Assembly (NCBI RefSeq): GCF_000226095.1
Contig: NC_016478.1
Location: 796,001 to 860,000 of the forward strand
DNA length: 64,000 bases
From: Thermothelomyces thermophilus ATCC 42464
Lineage: Eukaryota > Ascomycota > Sordariomycetes > Sordariales > Chaetomiaceae
Reading direction: 5' to 3'
In this document: in pieces, positions 23,179 through 34,606 of the stretch
Numbering within the stretch: position 1 is the first letter of the stretch
Layout of the letters: the number at the start of each line of letters is the position of its first letter
Made by a program: the position numbers and the translations under genes
Notes under the pieces: model-generated
Told to the model about the DNA's origin: nothing
Seen by the model: only the letters and a program-made list of their open reading frames with translations
Databases searched by the model: none

Positions 23179-24768
23179 ATGCCGCCTTTATTTGACGAGG
23201 CACAGATTCACAATGCTCTGCGAAACGAAGCGTTGCCAGAGCTGGCGCGTCTTGCTGGCGACCAACGCCTGCGGGAACGCGCCCTGGACCGCTTCGATCG
23301 CGACGAGCCGCCGCCGTACCTATCCTCGACCGACGACGAGGAGTATCTCGAAAACGAGCTACCCCTGGGTTCCGACGGCAGCGGCGTGCTGCAAGAGTTT
23401 GTCGATTTGATGAAGCAGCCGTTGACCGACGCCGAACGAGACACGGTCGCCATGGACCTGCACTTTTCCGGCAAAGTATACCAACCCGGCCATCGATACC
23501 ACCAGGAAGCTGTTATCGAAGCACAACGGATCCGGCGTGTCTGCCGGGAGCTCCGGCCCGCCAACGCCGAGGCCCAAAAATTCCTCGACTTCCAAGGCAG
23601 GGCCGGCGATGAGCGCCTGAACATCCTTGTACGGCGCAACATCAAGCGCCGCTGGCGGAAGCTCGGTGTGTGGAATCCCCAGTGGGGGATCCCCGGCCGA
23701 CGCAACGGTACGAATCCCGACGACGACGCGTCCAAGTGGAAATGGAGGTGGCAGCACGGCGACGCCGCCGCCGAGTGGACTCCGTCTGCTACCGCCACCG
23801 CCGCAAACCCAAAACATCCCATAACACGGGCTTTAGCATTGCGCCAAGGATTGCTGCATGGGGAGCATGCACCGGTCCCCCCCCGATCACGCCTTCCAGA
23901 CGACGCCTCGGCCTCGCAAGCCGAGTCTTTCATCATCTCGCGGCCCTGGTTCGTGTTCATGGCCGAGTACTTTGAGGAGCGTGAGCGATTTTACCGCATT
24001 CCTCCGATGAAGCGACGGCATTACCGAGAGCCGATTGCAAAGCCCGTTATTGAACGGTGGAAGAGCCGAGGGGATTGGAGGGATGAATGGGACCAACCGG
24101 TCGAGGGAGCATACGTCCCTGGCTGGAAATGGAGGCACGAGAGCCCTTCCCCAGAACCCGAGGATCTGACGCCGCTCGAGACCATGGATCTCGAGTTCAC
24201 GCCCTCCGAGGTCGATGCGCTCGAGGCCATCCGGCCTCCTACGCCTCCGCCTCCGCCCCCGCCTCGCTCGCACTCGCCGCGGCACTTCCCATCCGGCGAC
24301 CAGACCGTGCACTCGGGGACAGGGCTCTTCTCTAGCCACCCGCTTCCACGCGCTCCCCCCACTCCCCCGGCCGCGGACGATTCTGCGCCGGAGGTTCCGG
24401 AGCCCGCCCAGGCCGCTCCGCAGCAGCAGCAGCAGCAGCCCCGCCGGCGCCCGCGCCAGCGGAAAGACGAGCAGCCCGTGCAACCCGTCCGGCGCAGCGC
24501 CAGGATCGCCGCCATGAACAAAACCAAGGCCAACCCCCCACCGCCGCCGGCGCCCGCCCCCCCACCGCAGGCACGTCAGAGCCGCCAACGCGCCGCCCGG
24601 GCTCCGGTGGGAGAGCAACCCGCCGGCCGGCCCAAGACGGACCGGTCGACGAGGGCGCAGAGGCGGGCCGCCGCGTCGGACAAGCCGTCGGCTCGGTCCA
24701 TGCAAGCGGAGAAGCCGACTACCGCGCGGTCGAGAGGTCGCCCCAAGAAGAAGACGGGTCGTCGGTAG
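23179..24768 (+). CDS. Unknown protein with two Trp-rich repeats and C-terminal AT-hook
   Basis: A single 529-aa exon I do not recognise. The start ATG at 23179 is in good context (AAAGATGCC). The N-terminal third is charged and helical. Two related Trp-rich blocks follow: residues ~155-193 ('RRWRKLGVWNPQWGIPGR' then 'WKWRWQHG') and ~290-322 ('ERWKSRGDWRDEWDQP' then 'VPGWKWRHES'). Each has the pattern W-x(5)-W-x(2,3)-W, then PG and W-K-W-R. The C-terminal 200 residues are Pro/Gln/Arg-rich and disordered, with 'RRSARIAA' and a terminal AT-hook-like 'RSRGRPKKKTGRR', suggesting a nuclear DNA- or chromatin-associated role (inference). It may be a lineage-restricted protein. Long coding length, sensible codon use and repeat symmetry support a real gene. 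Confidence 0.75.
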   Translation: MPPLFDEAQIHNALRNEALPELARLAGDQRLRERALDRFDRDEPPPYLSSTDDEEYLENELPLGSDGSGVLQEFVDLMKQPLTDAERDTVAMDLHFSGKVYQPGHRYHQEAVIEAQRIRRVCRELRPANAEAQKFLDFQGRAGDERLNILVRRNIKRRWRKLGVWNPQWGIPGRRNGTNPDDDASKWKWRWQHGDAAAEWTPSATATAANPKHPITRALALRQGLLHGEHAPVPPRSRLPDDASASQAESFIISRPWFVFMAEYFEERERFYRIPPMKRRHYREPIAKPVIERWKSRGDWRDEWDQPVEGAYVPGWKWRHESPSPEPEDLTPLETMDLEFTPSEVDALEAIRPPTPPPPPPPRSHSPRHFPSGDQTVHSGTGLFSSHPLPRAPPTPPAADDSAPEVPEPAQAAPQQQQQQPRRRPRQRKDEQPVQPVRRSARIAAMNKTKANPPPPPAPAPPPQARQSRQRAARAPVGEQPAGRPKTDRSTRAQRRAAASDKPSARSMQAEKPTTARSRGRPKKKTGRR

Positions 24769-25367
24769 CCATATCATATAACCTTGCTCGTGACTTCTCT
24801 CTACCAACCATTGATTGTCTTTTGTCAAAGCGCAGCTGGCTTTTGTTTATCTTTTCTCCTTTTTTTTTTTTTTGGTTTTCCCCCCTCTTGCGTCGTTGGC
24901 CACTGTGATGACATCGATGTTGAGACCTCCATTCCAGGTTCACATTGGTGGGTGGTACCATAATAATTACAACTGAAATCGCAAGCAAGCAGAAAGGCAG
25001 AAGGGTGATGCATAGCAATGATCGTTAGTTAGTAGTCAGTGGTTCGTCAAAGCAAGCTCAGGAAAAGTAAATATCAGTCACGAAAAGCAGCGACAAAGTG
25101 TATGACGTGAAGTGAAACCTGTGGTCGTGGTCGTATTTGGAACCATAATGTGTCTCGTGTGATGCTTGCTTCCCTCCCGCGGCTACCAAAACATTCAAAG
25201 AAACACACAGCCCTGCCTAACCTTGATACACACCGTAAGACCCACGTACAAACATCAAAGCAACAACCTGTTTACCGGGAGTGATGCGTTCTAATATTAT
25301 TGTGCATCAACGACTACTACTCATTCCCATCTCGCCCGTCCCTGACGCCCAGGGATTTCAGTTTTGA
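24769..25367. other. Convergent 3' spacer
   Basis: Convergent untranslated region between the Trp-repeat gene and the Zn2Cys6 factor gene. A run of about 16 T lies near 24859-24874. No gene seen. Confidence 0.55.
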
Positions 25368-28300
25368 TCAAAATGGGGAATACTGATTCAGCAGGTTCCA
25401 CACGCTATCGTCCCCGAAATCGCCTCTGAACTGACAATACGGGAGGGTCGTCGCCCCTCCGCCGTCGGGTGCCGTCGCCGTCCCCATGCCCATTCCTCCT
25501 CCCCCGCCTCCCGCCGTCATGTCTGGGCCGTTGCATTGGAGACCCGTGCCTCCTCCTCCTCTCCCATCGTACGTGCCCTGTTGGGCCTGGTAGTCCCAGC
25601 CGACCCCGTTTTGCCCGCCGTCGCCGCCGCCGGGGGCCCCGGGGGCCCCGGGAACGGTCCTGGTCAGGTTGTGGTAGACCAAGTCGCTGGTGGCATAGAT
25701 GGGCTGCAGACTGGACCAGTCGAAGTCGCTTGGCGGGTTCCACTCGAACGGGTTGTCGTTGGAGGACGGGTTGACCGTGAACAAGTCCGGATCCGGATCC
25801 CAGTTGAAGCTGAAGCCGGTAGCGGGGTCTTCGGGCGGAGTTGTCGTCGTAGTCAGCTCCGCGGCGCTGGTTTGTTGAGTGCTGCCGTTTAAGCCCGAGT
25901 GCTGAGGGGGGGAGAAGTCGTGCCCGGGCGTAGACATGGCTGTCGAACTCATGGCCGTCCCGGACCCCGTAGACGGGGATGGGTTGTAACTCGTTGTCGC
26001 GCAGGGACTGAACCCACTAGATGACGCTATGCTGCTGTTGGCGCTTCCGTTCGCCTGGAAGTTGGAGTTGGACGCAGACCCCGGGAGCAGCATCCTCTTG
26101 GCGGCCAGTTTGGACAGCCCCAACGCCTTCGTCATCCGCATGTAGATGGCATGGAGCACGCCCAGGGCCGATTTCGCCAGCGAGTTGCGGGTCGACATGG
26201 CCTCGAAGCGCTCGACGGCCCAGTGGAAGTGCTGAACTGCCCGGGGCACCATGTCGGGGTGCTCCTTGGGAAAGAGGATGTATATGGAAGCCATCAGCAC
26301 GATGGCATCAAAGGTTCCGAAAAACATGGAGAAACTGCCAAGGCGGGTCAGCGAGTCGCACGCCGGCGTAGCTTTTGGGAGAGGTCGGAGGGAGACCTAC
26401 GTCTTGTACATTTGCGGCCTGAGCGACTGGAAATGCAACCGCTGCGCGTCCAGCATATCGAGGCTCGCCTTCAGCGCTTCTGTCCTGCTCTTTGGCCTCG
26501 TGAAGATGTACGGTCGGTGCAGCGCCATCAGCTCGAACGAGATCAGCTGTGGAAAGACCACCCTGGCCAGGGGAAGCCAGGCGCACTTGGGCAGTGCGTC
26601 GAACCGGATATCGGGGTTCTCCAACCTGAAGAATGCCGGCGTCCTGGCCTCGAGATCCAAGAGCTCGTTGTGCAAGCGGTCGACCCTGCTGAAGTCCTTC
26701 GGACAGGGTCCTTCCTTCTCCAGTTCCAGTATCTCCTTCAGCGGACGCGTGACGTGATATGCCCAGATAGCCCTGGTCACCGGCGTGGGCGGGTCAATCT
26801 CCCCTCTCGGCAACACGGGTGTCTTGGAGCGGTCCTTGGGCACCGGCGCGTCCACGGCTAGCGAGGGGGGCGCCATCCTGAGGTCGGTGGTGGTCGGGCG
26901 GCCCAGCACAGACGCCATGTGGATGTCCCACTGGACGAGCGTCATCCACGCCTTCCTGCGGCGTTGGACTTCCCACTGGTTCTCCAGCACCGCCTCGGCG
27001 TCGTTGCTCGCCGGTTTGGGATCCAGGCTGTCCCGGTGCAAGCCGATCTCCTGGGCGTCGCGGACCGCCGAGCCGACCGCATGCCACTGTGTCATCTCCA
27101 TGTGAGCCAGCCTGTCATTGGACAACAATGTACGACGACAAAGGATGGCCAAACAAACAAGAAATGACAAGAAATGAGAAGAGAAAGGAATAGAAGGGAA
27201 AACAGAGAGAGTTAAAGGAGAGAGAGAGGAGGGGGAAGAAAGTGAGAGAAGAAACAGAAAAACAAACAAGAAATGACAAGAAATGACAAGAGAAAGGAAT
27301 AGAAGGGAAAACAGAGAGAGTAAAGGAGAGAGAGAGAGAGGAGGGGGAAGAAAGTGAGAGAAGAACAGAAAAAACAAAACGTACCGACTCGGTGACCAAG
27401 CCGACATACTTCAGCCAGCTCGCCCTCATCCAGCCGGCCAGGACCGTGTTGAGGGACATCTCGCGCTTGCCCAGGACGGTGAGCAGCTCGACGCCGCAGT
27501 CGCTGTACTCGCGGGCCAGGTCCTCAAAGGTCATGCCGCCGGCGTACTTGAGGCCCGAGAACCACGCGGCGTCGCCGCCGCCGCCGCCCGAGTCGAGCGC
27601 GTCCTCGTCCTCGAGGACGAGCAGGGCGACGGCGCAGACCTGGAAGACGACGGCCGGGAACGCGCGCATCTCCCGGCTCAGCGCGGCCGGGCCGGGCCCG
27701 CTCGAGAGCAGGCTGAAGGGCAACCGGTACCAGGCGGCCAGCTGGGCGTCGAACACGTCGCGGTCGAGCATGGCGTAGTGCGTGTTGAACTCGGCAAAGT
27801 AGAGGGCCGACAGCTTCTCGATGGCGCAGCGGCCGGGGAGCTGGCGGATCAGCGTCTTGTAGCGGTCGCGGGTGGCTCTCTCGGCCGGGGTGAGTGTTGG
27901 GGTGTTGTTTGTGGTATTTGTCGTCGTCGTTGTCGCGGTCGTCGTTGTCGTCAAGTCTGAAGAGTTGGCCGTCGTGGTCGTGCTAGTTCTGCTTAGGGGG
28001 TTGTGCAGCTCGGCGATGATCGCCGTCACGTCGGCGACATTATTATCGTTGCTGTTGCTATTGTTGCTGTTGCTGTTGCTGTTGTTTTTGTCGTCGTCAT
28101 CGTCATCGTCATCGTCGTCGTTGTCTGGGTTGGCGGAGGTGGCACTGGTTGTTGATTCAATGTGGTGGAGGAAGCCGAGGGTGTTCGCGCTGGTGTGGGA
28201 GTAGCCAAAGGTTGCCGCTGCTGCTGTCGTGGTAGTGCGCTCCTGGCTTAGCTCTTGCTTCCCGGCCATGTCGCTAGGGGCGGCCGTCATGCCCGTGACT

Positions 28301-28649
28301 GCTCGCCTCCCATGTTGTTTGGCAGTCGGGGCACCCGTCTCGTACCGGCACGCACTGTCCTTGTTGCGCGAAACGCAGTTTGTGCAGGGAAACTTGCGGT
28401 CGCACTGCAAGCAAGGTGTTGGTCAGTCTCCGTGTGAACTTGGAATCCCAGAAGTGCAAACCAGAGCCAGGGAAGCGAGCGGGCAGCAGGCAGCACCTTT
28501 TGCTTTCGACGGTGGCACTCGGTGCACGAAATGACAATCCTCCTCCGTTTGCGGGGTGGCGGCCGGGTCTGTTGCTCCTTAGAAGCCGAAACAGGCGGCC
28601 ACTCCAAGCCGGCGCCGGGCGCCACGCCCTCGACACTCGTTGCTGGCAT
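25368..28649 (-). CDS. Zn(II)2Cys6 fungal-specific transcription factor
   Basis: Four exons (28649-28497, 28404-27385, 27086-26401, 26334-25368) join in phase to 941 aa. The binuclear zinc cluster (residues ~40-70) is split by intron 1: 'SCTECHRRKQK' joined to 'CDRKFPCTNCVSRNKDSAC' gives the six Cys of CX2CX6CX6CX2CX6C. A long acidic/Asn insert follows. The fungal transcription factor middle-homology region (~200-600) includes 'ESWHAVGSAVRDAQEIGLHRD' formed over the intron 2 join, plus 'RRKAWMTLVQWDIHMASVLGRPT'. The C-terminal 250 residues are Ser/Thr/Gly/Pro-rich, a likely activation region. This is a DNA-binding regulator of unidentified targets; I do not assign a named orthologue. Intron 2 is unusually long (298 bp) and contains a tandem duplication. 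Donor 1 (GTGCTG) is weak. Confidence 0.88.
27151..27370. repeat. Tandem ~109-bp duplication inside intron 2 of the zinc-cluster gene
   Basis: Two adjacent purine-rich copies start at about 27151 and 27260 (AAACAAACAAGAAATGACAA...). They differ by only a few substitutions and short GA-repeat length changes. Both lie wholly inside the 298-bp intron. Confidence 0.92.
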
Positions 28650-28677
28650 GGATGAGTGTTGCGGGAGGTGGGCTTGG

Positions 28678-28722
28678 CTGTGGATGTGGATGTGGATGTG
28701 GATGTGGATGTGGTTGTGGGCG
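28678..28722. repeat. GTGGAT microsatellite
   Basis: Six or so copies of the hexamer TGGATG upstream of the zinc-cluster gene's ATG, in its probable 5' leader. The frame through it is open in some readings (His-Ile repeats) but lacks an ATG upstream. Confidence 0.85.
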
Positions 28723-29628
28723 ACAACTTGGCGAGCTGTCGGAGATGAGATGCCTGCGTGCGGAATGCTTCGAAGGGGCCCGGGGCCTCGGCGGGGCAGC
28801 TCGCGCGCGCTGCGAGAATGACACGTCTTTCGGATCGATCGATCGCGCAGTGTACCCGGTGCGCTAGCCCATCGCAAGTCGATGGCTCTGATGATGCCGC
28901 GCGATAGAGGATTGGTAATCGGGCACCACGCCCTCAGTGTTTCCCTACACTAACTAACTACACTAGGAATCAGTGGGGGGACTTGGCCAACGGTCCCTTA
29001 CCGCCAAGCTTTTTGCCTTACACTAGTGTACGCAACGGCACTGGCCATCCCCGCCCGTGGCCTTGGGAGGGCCGTGGGGACGTTCTTAAGTCCGGGCCTT
29101 GGCTGGCCGCCTTTACTTGTATGTATGTATGTACGGAGGTATGGAGTAGTAGCCTTCTCTTTTCCGTTATCGCCGGCTCCTTTGAGTCACCCGGTGAGCC
29201 TCGGGGCCAGACGGATCTGTACTGTACCTGGACGGAACCGGGATTGGTACTGTATGTACGAATTACATACACTAACTACTCAGTACTAAGCCTGTTGGGG
29301 TACGTCCTGCGTAACCTCAAAAGCCGAAGAAAAGGCCGCTAGTGTATGTGGGGACGCACGGATCAGTACTTGTACAGTACAGTACGTCCGTAGTGTAAAT
29401 CTGTATCCAGATGCAACGAGCTGTACAGTACACTACGGATTAAAGCCCTCTTGTTTCTCTCCGTGTCTCAGTCCAGCATTACACCACAGATATCCGGCTT
29501 CAAGTCTATGTGTGAGGCCCGAAAACGCCCTGAATAGCCGCGCCCTTTAGTAACCTTCACCCCCCATGGTTGAAACGAGGACGGAAATGAGAAAAGGAGA
29601 AGAGAAAAGAGCGGGGGAAAAAACCGAT

Positions 29629-29661
<33 letters not shown>

Positions 29662-29836
29662 CAGAGAGCTCACAACACTTTTTTCAACAACTTAACCCTT
29701 TTTATTTATTTATTTTTTTCCCCCTTTTTCTCCCTCTTTTGGGTGCTGCCCCGGTGACGAATCCGCTGCAGGACACACACAAGACTGACCAAGGCGACCC
29801 CTCCCCTCCCCCATTTCCTCTCCCCCTCCCCCCAAA
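28723..29836. other. Spacer between the zinc-cluster gene and pyr4, with palindromes and poly-T
   Basis: It holds the promoter side of the zinc-cluster gene. It also contains a dense set of palindromic words: TACACTAGTGTA near 29026, TGTACTGTAC near 29219, ACAGTACAGTAC near 29374 and GTACAGTACAC near 29422. A 30-base T run occupies 29630-29659, just 3' of the OMP decarboxylase gene. No gene supported. Confidence 0.5.
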
Positions 29837-31018
29837 TCACGCCAGACGCGCCAGATAGGCCTTCCAGGCTTTTCTCCTGTACCTCTCAGCCTCGGAGGGC
29901 GGGTCGCCGGCGGCGGTGATGCCACGCCCTACGATGACAATGTCGGTGCCGCAAATGTTGATCAACTTGCTCGGCGAGTTGTACTGCTGGCCGAGGCCAT
30001 CGCCCTCGATCTGGCTGGTCTCTTCATCCTCGCCTGGCGGCGGAAGCTTGCATCCGGGGGTCATGTGGATGAAAGTGTCGTCCGGGGCCGAGTTGAGCGA
30101 CTCCTGTGAGACGAAGCCCATGACAAAATCCTTATGCTCGCGCGCGGCCTCGACGCAGGCCTGGGTGTACTCCTTGGTCATGAGGCAGCCCTTGGACGAC
30201 ATCTGGGCGAGCAGAAGCAGGCCGCGGTCGACGGGGGCCTCCTCGATGCCGGGGAAGACGGCGTCGTCGCCCAGCTCGTTGCTCTTGGACAGGCGTGGGG
30301 AGTGAGCGGGCTCAAACGACTGCGTCACCGTAGTGATCGAGACAATGCTCCCTTTCCGGCCGTCACCGTCTCCGTTGTCCTGTTGGTGCTGCTCCTCCCG
30401 AGTGCCGAGCCTGCGGGGCCCACCTTTTTCATCTCGCTGTTGCTGGTACTGCTGCTGCTGGTGCTGCTGGTGCTGCGGCCATTGCGCTTGCTCCTCCGCA
30501 TCGTCGAACTGGTCCGAGACGGGCGTGCCCACCGTGACGGACGTCTTGACCTCGTAGTTGATGCGTTCCTTCCACTTGGCGGCCGCCTCGGCCATGGCGC
30601 GCACCATGTCCTTGCCGGCGTCGATGTTGGCGTTGGTGATGTGCGCCCACTCTATTATGCGCGCAGTGCCAGCCGTGTACTGCATCTGCACCGTCTTACC
30701 AATGTCGACAAACTTGCGGTCCTCAAAGATGAGGAAGCCATGCTTCCTCGCCAGGGCGGCCAGCTTCGCGCCGGTGCCGGTTTGCGGGTTGTAGTCCCAG
30801 CCCGAGATCAGGTCGTAGTGCGTCTTGAGCACGACGATCGAGGGGCCGACCCGGTCGGCCAGCGTCAGAAGCTCGCGCGCGGTGGACACGTCGGCGCTCA
30901 GGCACAGGTTCGAGGCCTTGAGGTCCATGAGCCGAAAGAGGTAGCGGGTGAGCGGGTGGCTAGCCGTCTTCGCCCGCTCGGCGAAGGACTGGGATAGAGT
31001 AGGATGGCGGTCCGCCAT
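29837..31018 (-). CDS. pyr4: Orotidine 5'-phosphate decarboxylase
   Basis: A single 393-aa exon from the ATG at 31018. It carries out the last step of UMP synthesis, decarboxylating OMP in the cytosol. The catalytic Asp-Lys-x-x-Asp tetrad region is '[19 protein letters not shown]' (~residues 94-112). The substrate Lys lies in '[11 protein letters not shown]', and the phosphate loop near the C-terminus is 'DIVIVGRGI'. As in Neurospora pyr-4, the filamentous-fungal enzyme carries an insertion (~residues 175-255), here Gln-rich ('[13 protein letters not shown]') and absent from yeast Ura3. Upstream of the ATG the sequence is GC-rich with a short TG repeat at 31194-31211. The stop lies about 180 bp from a 30-T run. 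Identity is certain; pyr4 is the usual fungal symbol (pyrG/ura3 elsewhere). Confidence 0.97.
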   Translation of the reverse strand: MADRHPTLSQSFAERAKTASHPLTRYLFRLMDLKASNLCLSADVSTARELLTLADRVGPSIVVLKTHYDLISGWDYNPQTGTGAKLAALARKHGFLIFEDRKFVDIGKTVQMQYTAGTARIIEWAHITNANIDAGKDMVRAMAEAAAKWKERINYEVKTSVTVGTPVSDQFDDAEEQAQWPQHQQHQQQQYQQQRDEKGGPRRLGTREEQHQQDNGDGDGRKGSIVSITTVTQSFEPAHSPRLSKSNELGDDAVFPGIEEAPVDRGLLLLAQMSSKGCLMTKEYTQACVEAAREHKDFVMGFVSQESLNSAPDDTFIHMTPGCKLPPPGEDEETSQIEGDGLGQQYNSPSKLINICGTDIVIVGRGITAAGDPPSEAERYRRKAWKAYLARLA

Positions 31019-34000
31019 CTCGGGTCCTGGTCGGCGAGACCGTCTCGTCGGGGGGGATCAGAGGTAACAAAAGTTATCAGGCCGCAGAGATGAGGCAGGC
31101 GATAACTGCAGAGGCGAGAGACGGGATGGCCAGAACAAGCGGTCGTGGGGAGTGCCTGCCGGTCTCTTTTGTAGCGTTCGCGCTAGACAGGGTGGGTGTG
31201 TGTGTGTGTGTCGGCCGGTATTTACCGGCGGCTTGGATGCGACCCACGGGGGATGCAGGCCTGCCCAAGCGATGGTGGATTATGAGTTGTCGGACCAGTG
31301 ACGCCCCGGCAAAGGGTCGAGGTGCGAGAAGCTCGCCTGGGGTGCGTGAAGCTCGCCTGGGGTGCGTGAAGCTCGCCCGGGGTGCGTGTAACTATGCCCT
31401 TGAGCACCTTAGCCACACCGTAGACTTGAACTTGCGGGCGTAGTAGCACCGACTCCTTCGTACTGCGTAGTGTTATCCGGACGTAACGCAGATTCAGATG
31501 ACGCCTATAGTATGCGCAATCGCGGATTGGGGAAATGCCCTGGGGTGGGCACTATGTACCTACAGTACTGTACACACACACACACAACAACCAGCGAACG
31601 ACGGACGGAGGGTGCTCCGGCAGAAAGGACAGGGGAGACTTTTACCTCTCCTGATCCGCGTTGGCGAAGCGGGTCCCGCTCGAATCGCTGCGGGTGCAAA
31701 ACTGCGAAAGTTTGACAGTGCCCAGAGCCCCGCAGGCGGAGGTCGAAGCCAGGAAGGCAGGGTACTTTCGGGAAAAGGACCGAGCAGCAGCGAACGGCAC
31801 CTGCTGTTACCGCCAACGGCGTCTTCCGTTGATTATTAGTTATTGCTTTTTGGTGCGAGCGGTAAGGAAAAGGAAGGAGGCTCTGCACTATAGTAATAAT
31901 GCGCGCGCAGCAAGAGAAATTGACCGACCCGGCGAGAACTCGTGAGTTGATCATCATTGCTTGCACATCTACGAATACGGAATCGCGTCCCGCTGGGTCG
32001 GGCCAGACTTGTGGCTCGTCGGGTTCTCGCCTCCACAACAGGCGCACAGAGCGGCGACAACGCAACAGCGGACAAGAGGCCATTCTACACTAGCCATTGT
32101 AGTCGATCGTGTCTTGGCGAAGCCCCGAATTAGCTGTACTAGCACTCTGTACGGAATCAACTACTGCGTACTATGGGACGACCGCGGCGTGACCGCACTG
32201 GGTTCGACGAGCAGCAAAGGAGACGAGGATACATACATTATACTCTGGTACTGTATATACATAAACGGCACATGTTTGCTTACACGCAGTAATCCCCCGC
32301 CAAAATCTTGCGATCTTCTACTCCGTACCCTACCAAGTCGTTCAACGGGTGCGCTGTGACCAATTGCGTAAAAGAATTGTTGGCTCCCGGTCTGCCGTCT
32401 CCCCGCGCCAATTATTATCGTCCAGTCGGCGCAAGAACCGCTCGGCCAGAAGAACCCTTGCCCGCACAGGGTCCTACGAAGGTACTGTACAGACAATCTT
32501 ATTTTTAAGCCCTGGTCTTCGTGGGGTCGAGGCACACAGACATGCCTCGGCGCGCGCATTTTAAAGTGCTGAACTCGGCACTCCGTGCACTACTAGTACT
32601 CCGTTCCTGTGGCGCACTGCTGTATAATACATCCACTTCATGAGGGAACTCGCACTTGCAGCGTCTCATCATCCCTTATACAAGGAACCTCCACCGAACT
32701 TAAAAAGAAAGAAAGAAAGGAGCCGGCTGTGGTCCGTTCGTGTAAGTCCATCTGATACTTCCGCGTGTAACTAATGCACTGGCGTTTTCACAAAGGCACC
32801 AGCAGTATTGTGGAGTGAGTGTAGAAGCAGTTATGCGCAGAATAGTTGCAACCTCACCGCTGCAATCATCGAGGCACCGGATCGGATCGCGCAGATGTGA
32901 CGGGGGGGTTGAGCTAGCGTTGGCTGAACTTGGCCGCTCAAGAGGAAGGAAAGGGAGCGGAGTTGCATCTGCATCGCCCCCAGCCGTTGGAGATCACCAT
33001 GTCCGCGATCCGAGATGGCGGTGCCGCAGCGAGTCTCTTTACGAGGGTTGCCGTATCAAAAGCCAGCATGGGAGTCCGTACATGGAGTTACCCTATGAAC
33101 ATCGTTCCGTTTTCGTCAAAAAATTCCCTAAGGCGGGCTCCGTGGTATATTGATGCGGGAAAGAAGATCCGGACCCGAATAAAGCACATCCAACGGTTCC
33201 ACCTCCGCAGGTTTACTGTGTCAACTCGTGGTGCGCTACGTCGTACTTACACATCCTGCGACGGAAGCCCTGTGAGTCTGGATGAGGCATGAATGCATAA
33301 CTACCAGGTAGAAGTGCGTGTACCTATGTATGCACATACTTGCACGTAGATCGATGCAGATGACTTGAGCTTCATGCAGCGGAGCAGCCGCCACGATCAA
33401 TGACAGGCAGGAAGTGGGTAGTTTCTCCGCGCAGGCAACGACGGCCCCCCTTTCCAGACGCGAAGGGGGCTGCATCAAGAAGCAACAAGAGCCACATCCG
33501 CCAACAGTGCCATCGGTTGCCGCGGCGTTGGTGAGTCCGGTGCGCACAAATAACGGATGGGCAATGTCTCCCCCTCGCTGCCGCGCAAGCACTGGCAGTT
33601 CGGCTTATCTAGTGCACGTATGTACTGTACTCTACATTCAGTACACTCTAGCATAACCTGCGGCTTGCTCATCGCTGATGGTTAGCGCTTGCTTTAAGTT
33701 GTGCAAGCTCCGTGTAGACAGCCATATCGGATGCAAACCGCAGCAAGCCTTGGGATGCTCTATCGACTTGAACCTGGGCGTCTTCAACGGACATCACGCG
33801 TAGTTATTAGACAAACAGCGTGCGATGTGACCGGTAAGGGCTCGCGTATTTGTAGGCATTCGTAGATACCAAGTCGGTTGAGGCCCGTCTTGGCTCTACT
33901 TCTTGGCTACTGTGGATGCTAACGCGAAACCGATGGGCACTGGTGCTACACCTCTTCCAGCATTAGTGTAGGGCAACGATTGCCGAAGATCTGGTGTACT

Positions 34001-34606
34001 TGTGCATGTACGGATTAACTACGCAATACACGGCAAGCATCACAGAAGGTCAACTTGTGCGCTAGGAGTGGACGGATTAGACGGTCACGCGGTAAGGTAA
34101 TTACAAACCCTCCGTTCAGATAACTACTATGTATGCCCTGCCTAATCAGGCGCGCTTATCGCAACCCCTGCGACGCGCTATCTCGCCAGGCCCTGATTGG
34201 AATGCCAAAATTTCGGGTCGATGCAGGCCACCATCGTCACCATATCACGCTTATTATCCTAAGGGTTTTGGCTGCCGTGCACAGCGTGTCTGAATCTCGA
34301 GTCCGATAGCCCAAGCAATCCACCCTTTGTCATCGAATCATCCAACGGACGAACGCCGAGAGCGCTCCCGGCGTTGCGAACTCGATCTGCAAGGAGCCCG
34401 TTCAACCATCCCCCTGCTTTCCCCCTGCTCCCCCTGCTTCGGTCCACACCTCTCACCCCGAACACGCATTTCCGCGCCATCCGGATTGCTCGGTTCTCCC
34501 ATCGCCAGACACACCCGCGCAGACGTTATCGATCTCGACAACCGGCCAGGACGGTAACGACCCCGATTGCTGTATTTTGCGGGTGCCATCCGACCAAACA
34601 GCAATC
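31019..34606. other. 3.6-kb spacer between pyr4 and PIS1, no gene seen
   Basis: Divergent intergenic region, unusually long for this window. It includes a TG repeat (31194-31211), three 20-bp repeats (31328-31387) and palindromic TACAGTACTGTA near 31561. TACTGTAC words recur near 32481 and 33621, and CTACTCCGTA lies near 32319. Open frames of 60-130 codons overlap on both strands without domains. The part 33650-34260 is lower in GC and may be old decayed sequence. Confidence 0.45.
31328..31388. repeat. Three tandem 20-bp units
   Basis: Three head-to-tail copies of GAAGCTCGCCTGGGGTGCGT, the last with one C/T change, about 310 bp upstream of pyr4. This spot may lie in or near its promoter. Confidence 0.93.

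Noticed and set aside
28650-28877. N-terminal extension of the zinc-cluster factor including His-Ile repeats
   Set aside because: No ATG upstream of 28649 in that frame; the reading begins at a TTG and passes through a GTGGAT microsatellite.
30134-30997. 287-codon plus frame antisense to OMP decarboxylase
   Set aside because: GC-driven shadow of pyr4, which is unmistakable on the other strand.
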